A DNA stretch of 64,000 bases, from assembly GCF_046736345.1 (NCBI RefSeq), contig NZ_CP157210.1, positions 2,232,001 through 2,296,000 on the forward strand, read 5' to 3'. Position 1 is the stretch's first letter. Each line of letters begins with the position of its first letter. The notes below the pieces were generated by a model. That model was not told where the DNA came from. It ran no database searches and saw only the letters and a list, made by a program, of their open reading frames with translations. Below are positions 44,333 to 54,193 of the stretch, piece after piece. The position numbers were made by a program, and so were the translations under genes. Source of the DNA: Hyphococcus formosus. Its GTDB lineage: Bacteria; Pseudomonadota; Alphaproteobacteria; Caulobacterales; Parvularculaceae.

Positions 44333-45361
44333 TCAAACGAGATAGCCAACAATCTCTTTGACTTCTTTCAGGATGGGTTCGGTGACCTCACTCGCCCGCT
44401 CGGCCCCTTTGCGCAAGATGCCTTGCAGATAAGCCGGGTCATTTTCCAACCGGCGCATCTCTTCGCTGATCGGCGATATTTTTTCGACCACAAGGTCCGC
44501 AAGCGCCGGCTTGAAAACGCCAAAACCCTGCCCGCCAAATTCGGCCAGGACGTCGGCTTCGGACTTGCCGGAAAGCGTCGCAAAAATACCCACAAGGTTT
44601 TTCGCCTCCGGACGCCCTTCAAGGCCATCAGGCTCAGTCGGCAAGGGTTCCGGATCGGATTTCGCCTTCTTGATTTTCTTCGCGATCAGTTCGGCTTCAT
44701 CGGTCAGGTAAATGCAGGAATTTTCCGACGGATTTGATTTTGACATCTTCATGGTGCCGTCGCGCAAGGACATGATCCGTGCACCGGTTTCACCGAACTG
44801 CCCCTTGATCAAGGGTTCAGGCTGCGGGAAGAAATCCGGCTTTTCGTAATCATGATTGAACTTGGCCGCGATGTCGCGCGCGAGTTCAAGATGTTGCTTT
44901 TGATCTTCGCCCACCGGCACATGCGTCGCCTTATAGGCCAAAATATCAGCCGCCATCAAAACCGGATAGGTATAAAGTCCGACCGATGCACGCTCTGCGT
45001 CCTTGCCGGCCTTGTCCTTGAACTGGGTCATACGGTTCACCCAGCCAACACGCGCGACACAATTCAAAATCCACGCTAGCTCAGCATGGGCCCGAACGCC
45101 CGACTGGTGGAAGACAACCGCTTTTTCTGGATCGACGCCCGCGGCCAGATAGGCCGCAGCGATATGCATGGTTTGCTCAAGCAATTTCTGAGGGTCTTGC
45201 CAGACGGTGATCGCGTGCATGTTCACAACGCAGAAATGGCAATCATATTCATGCTGCAAATCTACGAATTTACGAATTGCGCCGAGATAATTTCCGAGAT
45301 GCATTCCGCCTGATGGCTGAATACCGGAAAATACACGCGTTGGACCTTGATAACCGCTCAT
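44333..45361 (-). CDS. trpS: Tryptophanyl-tRNA synthetase
   Basis: 342 residues. Class I signatures: HLGN (21-24, HIGH type) in SGGMHLGNYLGAI and KMSKS in DGTMKMSKSNPSE. Tryptophan pocket segments VFHQSGVRAHAELAWIL and YPVLMAADILAYKATHVPVGEDQKQHLELAR are present. AGAG precedes the ATG. Follows murJ by 47 bases, a usual alphaproteobacterial order. Confidence 0.98.
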   Translation of the reverse strand: MSGYQGPTRVFSGIQPSGGMHLGNYLGAIRKFVDLQHEYDCHFCVVNMHAITVWQDPQKLLEQTMHIAAAYLAAGVDPEKAVVFHQSGVRAHAELAWILNCVARVGWVNRMTQFKDKAGKDAERASVGLYTYPVLMAADILAYKATHVPVGEDQKQHLELARDIAAKFNHDYEKPDFFPQPEPLIKGQFGETGARIMSLRDGTMKMSKSNPSENSCIYLTDEAELIAKKIKKAKSDPEPLPTEPDGLEGRPEAKNLVGIFATLSGKSEADVLAEFGGQGFGVFKPALADLVVEKISPISEEMRRLENDPAYLQGILRKGAERASEVTEPILKEVKEIVGYLV

Positions 45362-45408
45362 GTGACTACTCTTTTGGGATGATTTGATTGCGGCAGTGAT
45401 ACCGCAGG

Positions 45409-46998
45409 TTACTTAGCGACTGTCTTGTAGTCGGATAGCCGCGCGGCGCCAAGTATGAGGGCGAGCACGCCATATACCGCCAACCCGGCCCCAGCGATCA
45501 GGAGAACCGCAACCCATTCGCGGTTCCAGACATAAGCGCCGAGCGTGGGCAACTGCGCAAGCGCCCACCAAAGGAATGCCGCCATCCCCGCCGATGCCGC
45601 GATCACGCGCGCCAGGCGGCTAAAGAGGCGAAGCCCTGGTTTGAAAAGCCCCAAGCGGTAAAGACGTTGCACCAACAAACCCACCTGAATCCAGGCTGCA
45701 AGCACGGTCGCGACCGCAACGGCGAGAAAACCAAAAATCGGGAATAGCGCCAATGCCAGTCCGGTATTCACCCCGATAGAGATCAGCGCGTAATTCATCG
45801 GTGTTTTTGTGTCCTCTCGCGCAAAGAACGCGGGCGAGAAGATTTTGTGCCAGACAAATGCCGGAAGTCCCGCACCAAAAATCGCGAGCGCCGCACCGGT
45901 CATCGCAACATCATGGGGCGTAAAGGCCGAGCGCTTGACGCCAAAAATAGAAAGCGCATCAGCGGCAATCCCGCGAAACAATGCATCACAAATAGGTTCG
46001 CTCATGACGAGAAACGCCGCCGCCGCCGGGATCACTAGGAGTGCAGACAATTCGAGCGACCGATTAAGCGCGCGGGCCGCGCCTTTTTCGTCACCGGCTT
46101 TGACCCGTTCAGAAAGCATTGGAAGCAAAACGATCCCAAGCGCGATTCCAATGACCGCCAACGGCAATTGATAAAGCTGATCTGCATTCATTAGCCAAGA
46201 GACCGCGCCCGGCTCCTGACTGGCGATATTGGTACCAATGATGAGATTGATTTGTACTGCGCCCGCACTGATGAAGCCCGGCGCGCCGAGTGCGAATAAG
46301 CGCTTTAGTGACGGGGTTAATCGCGGCATGCGGAGCCTGAGTAAAAATCCCTGACGCGATGCGCCGAATAACAAAATCGCCAGTTGGACAAGACCGCCAG
46401 CGAATACGCCCCATGACGCAGCCATGCCCGAGACTTCGACATCGGCATTTGCATATAAAAGGATCGCGGTGATCAGGCAGACATTAAGCGCAAGTGGCGC
46501 ACCAGCAGAGGCCGCGAACCGGCCCAGTGAATTCAGGATACCGCTATAAAGCCCAACAAGCGACATCATCATGAGATAAGGGAACATGATCCGAGTATAG
46601 AGCGTCGTGAGGGCAAATTTTTCCGGATCATCTTCGAATCCGGAGGCAATCATAAACACGAAAACAGGTGCCGCAATTTGGACAAGCGCGGTTAAGAGCG
46701 TCAGTATAAAGATTAGCCCCGCCAAGACCTCTTCGGCAAATTGCTTTGCCTCTTCCTGGCCGCCATCGACCTTTCGGCCCTGAAACATCGGAATGAAGGC
46801 GGCGTGAAAAGCACCTTCCGCAAAGAGGCGGCGGAACATATTGGGCAGACGAAACGCCGCCCAAAACGCATCGGCGACCGGGTTACCGCCGGCACCAATG
46901 ATCCCCGCCATCAAAATCTGGCGGACAAAACCCAGCACCCGGCTGAGCATGGTCATGCCGCTCACAGTCGCCAGTGATTTGAATATTTTGCTGCTCAT
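45409..46998 (-). CDS. murJ: Lipid II flippase MurJ
   Basis: 529 residues with about 14 membrane helices. Family marks are SRVLGFVRQILMAGIIGAG, AFWAAFRLPNMFRRLFAEGAFHAAFIPMF and FAREDTKTPMNYALISIGVN. It moves lipid-linked peptidoglycan precursor across the inner membrane. The Arg and Asp of the central cavity (RLFAEGAF region) appear kept. Follows glnD by 56 bases. Confidence 0.97.
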   Translation of the reverse strand: MSSKIFKSLATVSGMTMLSRVLGFVRQILMAGIIGAGGNPVADAFWAAFRLPNMFRRLFAEGAFHAAFIPMFQGRKVDGGQEEAKQFAEEVLAGLIFILTLLTALVQIAAPVFVFMIASGFEDDPEKFALTTLYTRIMFPYLMMMSLVGLYSGILNSLGRFAASAGAPLALNVCLITAILLYANADVEVSGMAASWGVFAGGLVQLAILLFGASRQGFLLRLRMPRLTPSLKRLFALGAPGFISAGAVQINLIIGTNIASQEPGAVSWLMNADQLYQLPLAVIGIALGIVLLPMLSERVKAGDEKGAARALNRSLELSALLVIPAAAAFLVMSEPICDALFRGIAADALSIFGVKRSAFTPHDVAMTGAALAIFGAGLPAFVWHKIFSPAFFAREDTKTPMNYALISIGVNTGLALALFPIFGFLAVAVATVLAAWIQVGLLVQRLYRLGLFKPGLRLFSRLARVIAASAGMAAFLWWALAQLPTLGAYVWNREWVAVLLIAGAGLAVYGVLALILGAARLSDYKTVAK

Positions 46999-47054
46999 CG
47001 ATTCTCTTTTGGGGTTCTTCTTTGGCGAAGCCCGATCTTGACGCTTAATGGGGT

Positions 47055-49769
47055 TTACGCCTCTGAGCTAGCCGTAAGCACCTCGAATAGAGTCTTTTCG
47101 ATATGCGCAAGGGTTTCAGGATCGGTTAATTTCTTGCCGCTGCGATCCTGAAGGTAAAATGCGTCCACCGCGCGTTCGCCATATGTCGAAATATGGGAAG
47201 AGATGATAATCGCGCCGGCATCGGCCAGGGCACCGGTCAATTCATACAAAAGCCCCGGCCGGTCGAGCCCTTCGGCTTCGATCACGGTTGCTTCTTCCGA
47301 AGCATCTGGCTCGATCCGCACACCGGGCTCGACGGTGAAAATCTGCCGCCGGTCGCCCATACGGCGGCGTAATTTTGGCGGCTGTTCCGGATGCGTCGAA
47401 GCGGCTTTTAATAACGCACCATGAAGACGCCGTGTCTGTTCGATATCTTCGACCGGCACGCCATCGGGCGATTGAATGATAAAAATATCGATCGCTTTCC
47501 CGTCCGCGGTCGTCAACGCCTGCACCGTTCTGACGCTCATACCGGTAGAGGCGACCGCGCCCGCGAGATCCGCCAATAGGCCCGGTCTGTCATCGGTATA
47601 GACAATCGCCTCAAGGTCACCATCGCGGGGCGTCGCGACAACAGCGCTATTGGCCGCATCCCGTTCGGCGGCACGGGCAAGCATTGCAAATCGAACAATG
47701 ATTTCCGGATCGAGCATGCGCATCATGGAATCGTCCAAGCGCTCCAGAAATGCTTTCTTGTCACGCTCAGGCCAGCCAACCAGACGCGCGTCTGCTTCAC
47801 GACGTACAAGGACAGATCGATCATCGAGCTTTTGCTCGAGCGCCTTTTCGCCATGCTCAAACCATAATGCCGCGCCGTCATAAAGTTCTGACAGACGGCG
47901 TTTGGTCATCTCGTCCCAAGATTGGACGCCGACCACGCGCAAATGGCACACTGAGATCACCAGCATCATATCCAGACGTTCACGCGTACCGACCGATTGT
48001 GCGAAGGCGGATATAGCGTGGCTCTCAGTCAGGTTTCGCCGCTCAGCTGTTCGAACCAACATCAAATGGCGCGCCGCCGCCCATCCGATCAATGATGCTT
48101 CATCGTCACTCATGCCAAGGCGCTTAGAGACCCGCGTGACCAGCTTTTCACACGCCGTTACGGACTTCTCTTTGAGTGACCATCGCGCTTCATGCAATAA
48201 TACGCCGATGAAAAAGACCATCGGATTTTCGGCGTTGCGAACGATTTGCGTCGCGATGGGGTGATCGATATCCAGTTTGTTTCGGTAAATATCGGAGATC
48301 AGACCAACGCATCGCAAAACATGTTCGTCAAGCGTAAACCGCCGATATAACCCATAATCAATGCGCCCAACGATTAATCCGAAAGTCGGTATGTATTTTC
48401 CCAACAAGCCGGTCTCTGTCATAATTCGCAGTACACGGACGGGATCGACGGAATCAGTCAATATACCCGAGAACAGTTTTGCGATGATCGGATCTCGGCG
48501 CACCGCAAGCGTAACACTCGAAAGTTGCTCCGTGACAATTGCAAGCGCATCGGGGTGAAAGTCAATTTTCGGCTGTTTGCCATAAGCGCGAAACAACCGG
48601 AACATATCGCGCGGCGCGCTTCGGGCGCGCGAGGGGTTTTCGAAATCTAACCGGCCATTACGAATACGAAGATTAGGGCGACCCGGCGCTTCATCCTGTT
48701 GCAGCGCGCGCGGCAACATTTTCGGCAAACGCGGCAGACGCTTTGTTCGCTCCTCTTCGAGCCGCGCACATAAAACACGCGTCAACCGGCCCACTTCAAC
48801 CGCGTTGACGAAATAGTGTTTCATCAACCGCTCCGCCGCGGTCATATTTTTCCGGTCTGCATAATTCAGACGCGCGGCGATTTCGGGCTGCACATCGAAT
48901 GACAATTTCTCATCCGCACGGCCCCGCATATCATGCAGATGCGCCCGCACTGACCACAAAAAGCGTTCCGCTTTGACAATCGCCTGACGTTCGGCCGCGC
49001 CCATGACCTTATCCATCGCGGCATTGGTCTGGACAGCATCCCCATAGGCATATTTATAAATCCAGCGGATTGTCTGAAGGTCGCGCAAGCCGCCCTTGCC
49101 TTCCTTCAGATCAGGCTCGACCAAATAGCGAGTCTCGAATTGTTTGGCTTGGCGCTCGTTCTGTTCTTCGAGTTTTGCCGTGACGAATTCCGGGATCGTT
49201 CGCTTGCGCAGCTTGTCGTAACCGACATGAAATTCGTCATAAATTTCGCGCGCTCCACAAAGGAACCGCGCGTCCAGAAATGCCGTTCGAGCGACAATAT
49301 CTTCTTTACAGAAATCAACTGCACTTTTCGGTGTATGGGCGGCATAACCCAACTTCACGCCGGAGTCCCACAACGGATAAAGAAGCTGGTTCAGCGTATC
49401 ACGCAATTGGGTTTCGACCTGCGGCCGGTGCAGGAACAATAAATCGATATCGGAATAGGGTGCGAGTTCCGAGCGCCCGTAACCGCCGACAGCACAGACC
49501 GCAATATCATTGCTGATCGTGTCATCACCACTATGAACGAGGGCCCGCACAATCGCATCGACCCCGCGCGATAATTTGCGCGCGATACGGTCGCCGCGCA
49601 CCGCATTGCGCATCGTTTTTGTTCGCAGGTCGGTGATTGCGTTTTTTAAAACCTTGCCCGTTGCGCCATGCGCCTGTCCTGCGCGATCCGCAAGCATTGC
49701 CGCAGTAATCGCCTCTTCAAGCGTTTCGCTTGTGAGGGTGGATGGGTCAGCCGACGGTTTAATTGTCAC
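47055..49769 (-). CDS. glnD: Bifunctional uridylyltransferase/uridylyl-removing enzyme GlnD
   Basis: 904 residues, full length. Nucleotidyltransferase site GGYGRSELAPYSDIDLLFL (about residue 93 on), GlnD domain with KEGKGGLRDLQTIRWIYKY, an HD phosphohydrolase domain in the middle (ERRFTLDEHVLRCV-like region reads YRRFTLDEHVLRCV), and two C-terminal ACT domains (IVYTDDRPGLLADLAGAVA and AEGLDRPGLLYELTGALAD). It senses glutamine and modifies PII. The start is a GTG without a clear ribosome site, so the first residues are uncertain. Confidence 0.96.
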   Translation of the reverse strand: MTIKPSADPSTLTSETLEEAITAAMLADRAGQAHGATGKVLKNAITDLRTKTMRNAVRGDRIARKLSRGVDAIVRALVHSGDDTISNDIAVCAVGGYGRSELAPYSDIDLLFLHRPQVETQLRDTLNQLLYPLWDSGVKLGYAAHTPKSAVDFCKEDIVARTAFLDARFLCGAREIYDEFHVGYDKLRKRTIPEFVTAKLEEQNERQAKQFETRYLVEPDLKEGKGGLRDLQTIRWIYKYAYGDAVQTNAAMDKVMGAAERQAIVKAERFLWSVRAHLHDMRGRADEKLSFDVQPEIAARLNYADRKNMTAAERLMKHYFVNAVEVGRLTRVLCARLEEERTKRLPRLPKMLPRALQQDEAPGRPNLRIRNGRLDFENPSRARSAPRDMFRLFRAYGKQPKIDFHPDALAIVTEQLSSVTLAVRRDPIIAKLFSGILTDSVDPVRVLRIMTETGLLGKYIPTFGLIVGRIDYGLYRRFTLDEHVLRCVGLISDIYRNKLDIDHPIATQIVRNAENPMVFFIGVLLHEARWSLKEKSVTACEKLVTRVSKRLGMSDDEASLIGWAAARHLMLVRTAERRNLTESHAISAFAQSVGTRERLDMMLVISVCHLRVVGVQSWDEMTKRRLSELYDGAALWFEHGEKALEQKLDDRSVLVRREADARLVGWPERDKKAFLERLDDSMMRMLDPEIIVRFAMLARAAERDAANSAVVATPRDGDLEAIVYTDDRPGLLADLAGAVASTGMSVRTVQALTTADGKAIDIFIIQSPDGVPVEDIEQTRRLHGALLKAASTHPEQPPKLRRRMGDRRQIFTVEPGVRIEPDASEEATVIEAEGLDRPGLLYELTGALADAGAIIISSHISTYGERAVDAFYLQDRSGKKLTDPETLAHIEKTLFEVLTASSEA

Positions 49770-49866
49770 AAATAAATCGATACGGGGTGGCGCGCTGAAG
49801 ATTCACTCTATTGTCGCGCGACGACACGACAATTTCAACCGCGCAATGTGAAATCCCTGATAGGAA

Positions 49867-50583
49867 CTACAGAGACGCCAAGCGGCGCAAAACAATCGCG
49901 GCACCGGCATGTCCGTTCTCAGCCGCTTTTGCACACCATGCCCGAGCCCGTTTCGGGTCGTGCTGCTCGGCATTTAACGCGAATGTTTCACACAGGCGAA
50001 ACGCCGCTTCGCCGGCCTTTGGGAAGCGTGTCGTCTCAGCCATTGCTGAAACTTCCAACCAGCGCACAGTCAATTCAGCGGAGGGCATCACCCCTTCGCC
50101 GTTTTCATAGCGGCCAGCCAGACGCCATGCCGCAACGGGATCGCCATTCTCAGCGCGGGCCGTTTCAATTTCGACCATATCGTCCATTGTCGGACTATGC
50201 GCCAAACCTTTGCGGCGTAGATCTTCGAGCCGGATGAGCGATGCATAATCACCCGCAATCGCGGCATTCTTAAGCAGCTCTACCCCGGAGCGCAGCTTGC
50301 CGGGTGTCGCTTGCGGCCCTTCAAGGAGCACATAACCAAGGTAACGCTGCGCTTTGACTTCGCCCGCAATTGCCGCTTTTTCGAGATAGTTCGTCGCCGT
50401 TTCGAAATCGCCTGCCCGATAGGCCCGAACACCGAGGCGGATTTCTTCATCGACAGAGAGTGATTCGAGTTTGGTAACCGAAGCATAGCGCGGAGCCATG
50501 CTTCCCGATTCCGGAGACGCTGCGTTACTCGACGTAGCCGATACTGCGATGACCGCCAATGCAGTCGTCATCCAGTTTTTCAT
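49867..50583 (-). CDS. Exported Sel1-repeat protein between mutS and glnD
   Basis: 238 residues from the ATG at 50583, giving a signal peptide (cut near SNA-AS); the 14-codon extension upstream is not kept. Repeats: IRLGVRAYRAGDFETATNYLEKAA, AQRYLGYVLLEGPQATPGKLRSGVELL, AAWRLAGRYENGEGVMPSAELTVRWL and ARAWCAKAAENGHAGAAIVLRRL. It starts 50 bases after mutS and ends 97 before glnD on the same strand; in related genomes mutS and glnD are often direct neighbours. Role unknown. Confidence 0.75.
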   Translation of the reverse strand: MKNWMTTALAVIAVSATSSNAASPESGSMAPRYASVTKLESLSVDEEIRLGVRAYRAGDFETATNYLEKAAIAGEVKAQRYLGYVLLEGPQATPGKLRSGVELLKNAAIAGDYASLIRLEDLRRKGLAHSPTMDDMVEIETARAENGDPVAAWRLAGRYENGEGVMPSAELTVRWLEVSAMAETTRFPKAGEAAFRLCETFALNAEQHDPKRARAWCAKAAENGHAGAAIVLRRLASL

Positions 50584-50633
50584 CTCGGTGTCCCACTGAC
50601 ACGCGGGCATACGCACCCGCAGCAATGGCCGCC

Positions 50634-53309
50634 CTATACCTCATCAAGGATAGATTTCAACCTATAAAGCGCGTCGAGTGCATCCTTAGGTGACATATTA
50701 TCTGGGTTGAGCGCATCTAGTGCGTCTGTTAACGGATCATTTCCGGATATTTCGGTTTCGGCTGGCTCTGCGGCCGCAGCAAAAAGTGGTAAATCGGAAA
50801 CCGAGCCGCCCTCCTGACGCCTGTCTTCCAGCATTTTTAGAATCACCTCGGCGCGCTTGACGGCACTTGGTGGCAAGCCAGCAAGCCGCGCAACAGCCAC
50901 CCCATAAGACCGATCAGCGGGGCCTGTTCCGACCTCATGCAAAAAGACCACATCCCCTTTCCACTCCCGGACCTTCATCGATACGTTATCCAACCGATGC
51001 AGTTTTTCCGATAACGCGGTCAGCTCATGATAATGCGTCGCGAACAACCCGCGACAACGATTCGTATCGTGAAGATGTTCAACCGCAGCCCACGCAATCG
51101 ACATACCGTCAAAGGTCGAAGTGCCGCGACCGATCTCGTCAAGCACGACCAAGGAATGTGACGTAGCCTGATTAAGGATCGCGGCGGTTTCAACCATTTC
51201 AACCATGAAGGTCGAACGGCCACCGGCCAAATCGTCTGACGCCCCGACACGCGAGAACACGCGATCCACAACACCGATATGGGCGCGGGCCGCGGGCACA
51301 TAAAGCCCCGCCTGCGCGAGGATGGCAATAAGCGCGTTCTGGCGCAGGAAGGTAGATTTACCAGCCATATTCGGCCCGGTAACAAGCCACAAGCGCGCAT
51401 CACCGCCATTCCCGAGCACGCAATCATTCGCGATAAAGCCTTCATCAATGGATCGCTCGACCACCGGATGCCTGCCGCCCTTGATCTCAAAAGCGAGACT
51501 GTCATCGATTACCGGACGCGTATAATCAAATTCGACGGCTAAAGTCGCGCCGGAAACAGCAACATCGATTTCAGCTAATGCCGCCGCAACAGCCGAGATC
51601 TCGCCGCGCCGTGCGAGCACGGCCTCGCATAAGCTATCGAACAGCTCCAATTCGCGCGCTTGCGCCTCATCCCGGGCCCGTGTGATTTTCGCGTCAAGTT
51701 CAGCCAGCTCGTTCGTACTAAAGCGGACAGCGCTGACCAATGTCTGACGATGGATGAATGTCTCATTGAGCGGCGCAGACATGAGTTTGTCACCCTGCGT
51801 CGGCGGCGTTTCAACAAAATATCCAAGGACGTTATTATGCCGGACCTTGAGCGCCTTGACGCCAGCAAGCTCACGATAGTTAGCTTCCAGCCCGGCAATC
51901 ACGCGCCGCGATTCATCGCGCAGCATACGAACTGAATCAAGACCGGGGTCAAACCCCTTCGCAATAAACCCGCCATCCCGCGCGAGCATCGGTAATTCAT
52001 TGCTCAATGCTTCACGTAACGTCGTGATCAATTGAGAAAACCCGCTACCCCGCGCATCCTCAAGCGCAATTACACCGTTTTGCAACTCTTGCGGCAATGT
52101 ATTCCCATTGGCACCAGATGAAATAACTTTCGCAATCTCGCGGGCTTTCAATAACGCATCGCGAATAGCAGCGAGATCACGTGGACCGCCCCGCAAAGCT
52201 CCAAGGCGTGAGAGGGCACGCGCTGCGTCCGGCGTTTCTTTCAGCAGTCCACGGACTTTATCGCCTAAATCTCGTGCACTTTCGAAAAAACTAACTGCGT
52301 CATGGCGCGCGGAAATCTCATCAAGATTTGTCAGCGGTGCCGATAAACGCGCCGCCAATAGGCGCGCACCAGCGCCGGTAATCGTCCGGTCAACCGCCCA
52401 TAACAATGAGCCTTTTCGCACTCCCGATTGGGTTTGCAATAACTCTAGCGAGACACGCGTTGCCGCATCGATAATCATCGCTTCATTCGATGCAGCGCGG
52501 CGCGGCGGATTGAGTGCGGGGATGCGCCCTGCCTGTGTCAGGGCCACATAACCCAACAGCGCCCCTAACGCACCGCATTCCGGCCGCGTGAATTCACCAA
52601 ACCCATCAAGCGACGCCACCTCATAGGTCTCCAGGATGCGCCGCTGCCCGGCCGCCGAGTCGAAATAATGTGGCGCTTGAGGGCTGAGCGTCACATCGCG
52701 GCCCATTATCAATTCACGCCACGGATTATCGTCTTCTAGGTCTGGAAGAACCAATTCTTTCGGTGCGATCGCTGCAAGGTCAGCAGCAATGCGATCTATA
52801 TTTGTTTCCCGCACGGAGATTTCGCCGGTCGAAACATCAACCCAAGCCATTGCCGCCTCTGCGCCATCGCGAAAAATCGCAAGGGCCGCCAGAAAATTAT
52901 TGGAACGCGAATCGAGAAGGGAGTCTTCAACAATTGTGCCCGGCGTAACCGTGCGTACGATTTCCCGTTTTACAACAGATTTTGATCCGCGTTTTTTTGC
53001 CTCTTCCGGGCTTTCCATTTGTTCGCATATGGCAACCTTGTGGCCCGCGCGGATAAGTTTGGCCAAATAGTTTTCGTAGGCGTGGAACGGTACACCGCAC
53101 ATGGGAATGGCTTCGCCGGCATGTTGACCACGCTTGGTCAGCGCAATATCAAGCGCCCCCGCGGCGATAACGGCATCGTCGAAAAACAATTCATAAAAAT
53201 CGCCCATGCGATAAAATAATAATGCATCCGGTGCCGTTTCCTTGATGGCAAGGTATTGTGCCATCATCGGTGTTGGTTCATTCGCAGACTTTGATTTTAC
53301 TTTTGTCAT
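50634..53309 (-). CDS. mutS: DNA mismatch repair protein MutS
   Basis: 891 residues. Mismatch domain with FYRMGDFYELFFDDA (the Phe-x-Glu wedge lies in GDFYELF), connector and lever domains, then the ATPase with GPNMAGKSTFLRQ (Walker A), STFMVEM, LVVLDEIGRGTSTFDGMSIAWA (Walker B) and THYHEL. The C terminus has the dimer/MutL contact helix. No strong ribosome site was seen. First of the mutS-Sel1-glnD-murJ-trpS run. Confidence 0.98.
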   Translation of the reverse strand: MTKVKSKSANEPTPMMAQYLAIKETAPDALLFYRMGDFYELFFDDAVIAAGALDIALTKRGQHAGEAIPMCGVPFHAYENYLAKLIRAGHKVAICEQMESPEEAKKRGSKSVVKREIVRTVTPGTIVEDSLLDSRSNNFLAALAIFRDGAEAAMAWVDVSTGEISVRETNIDRIAADLAAIAPKELVLPDLEDDNPWRELIMGRDVTLSPQAPHYFDSAAGQRRILETYEVASLDGFGEFTRPECGALGALLGYVALTQAGRIPALNPPRRAASNEAMIIDAATRVSLELLQTQSGVRKGSLLWAVDRTITGAGARLLAARLSAPLTNLDEISARHDAVSFFESARDLGDKVRGLLKETPDAARALSRLGALRGGPRDLAAIRDALLKAREIAKVISSGANGNTLPQELQNGVIALEDARGSGFSQLITTLREALSNELPMLARDGGFIAKGFDPGLDSVRMLRDESRRVIAGLEANYRELAGVKALKVRHNNVLGYFVETPPTQGDKLMSAPLNETFIHRQTLVSAVRFSTNELAELDAKITRARDEAQARELELFDSLCEAVLARRGEISAVAAALAEIDVAVSGATLAVEFDYTRPVIDDSLAFEIKGGRHPVVERSIDEGFIANDCVLGNGGDARLWLVTGPNMAGKSTFLRQNALIAILAQAGLYVPAARAHIGVVDRVFSRVGASDDLAGGRSTFMVEMVETAAILNQATSHSLVVLDEIGRGTSTFDGMSIAWAAVEHLHDTNRCRGLFATHYHELTALSEKLHRLDNVSMKVREWKGDVVFLHEVGTGPADRSYGVAVARLAGLPPSAVKRAEVILKMLEDRRQEGGSVSDLPLFAAAAEPAETEISGNDPLTDALDALNPDNMSPKDALDALYRLKSILDEV

Positions 53310-53458
53310 CGGCAGATCAATATCGGTGACGTTGAAAAAGACATTTTGAAAAGACCCTTATAAACGTCAGATGAAAGCTGGTTTTCTCGGATGATGCTGA
53401 AACAAATTGATCTTTCGACCAAACGGGTAAGTATGCATCGGGTGAGTATATATTTGTA

Positions 53459-54193
53459 ATGCCGGTAAACCACATCACCCGAACGGAAATCAATATCGGT
53501 GCGCGCGCTGCGCCACTAATCGCGCGCGTCAATCGCCGCGCCAAGCGATTGATATTGAAGGTTGATCCTGTAACTGGGGAAATTCATGTCACCGCCCCGA
53601 GCAAAAGCGCATTGCCGCAGGCGATAAATTTCGCCCATGAGCGCGTAGAATGGATTGCCAGCCAGCTTCAGGATCAATTGCGCGCCAGGCCATTTGTTCC
53701 GGGGATGACGATCCCTTTCGCTGGTGTCGATCACATTATTATCAATGACGAAAACCGGCGCGGAGCCGTCAGGCTGGATCATGATTTTATCCCGGCGATT
53801 CGCGTTGGCGGGCGGCCTGAACACCTGAACCGGCGGGTTGCCGACTGGCTCAAACGACAGGCGCGGATACGCCTGACGGAACGTGCCGATTATTATTGCG
53901 AGCAATTGGGCCGCAAGCGCGGACGCATTCAGATCCGTGATACAAAAACCAGATGGGGCTCTTGTTCATCTGATGGGTCATTGTCTTTTTCGTGGCGACT
54001 GATTCTCGCGCCGCCAGAAATCATTGATTATGTTGCCGCCCATGAATGCGCGCATTTGATCCACCTCAATCATTCTCCGGCTTTTTGGCGGATTGTGAAA
54101 TCGCTTGGCGTAGATTGCCGGGCAGCGGCGGATTGGCTGAATAAAGAGGGCCCAACCCTTTTTACCTATGGGGTTCCTTGCTCAACCGGATGA
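53459..54193 (+). CDS. YgjP-like zinc metallopeptidase domain protein (DUF45)
   Basis: 244 residues. The zinc site HECAHLIHLNH (His195, Glu196, His199, His205) and RIQIRDTKTRWGSCSSDGSLSFSWRLILAP are the family hallmarks; ARVNRRAKRLILKVDP opens the fold. Related to SprT/WLM peptidases; thought cytoplasmic, substrate unknown. The last 12 bases overlap the end of the PBP1A gene. Ribosome site is weak. Confidence 0.9.
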   Translation: MPVNHITRTEINIGARAAPLIARVNRRAKRLILKVDPVTGEIHVTAPSKSALPQAINFAHERVEWIASQLQDQLRARPFVPGMTIPFAGVDHIIINDENRRGAVRLDHDFIPAIRVGGRPEHLNRRVADWLKRQARIRLTERADYYCEQLGRKRGRIQIRDTKTRWGSCSSDGSLSFSWRLILAPPEIIDYVAAHECAHLIHLNHSPAFWRIVKSLGVDCRAAADWLNKEGPTLFTYGVPCSTG

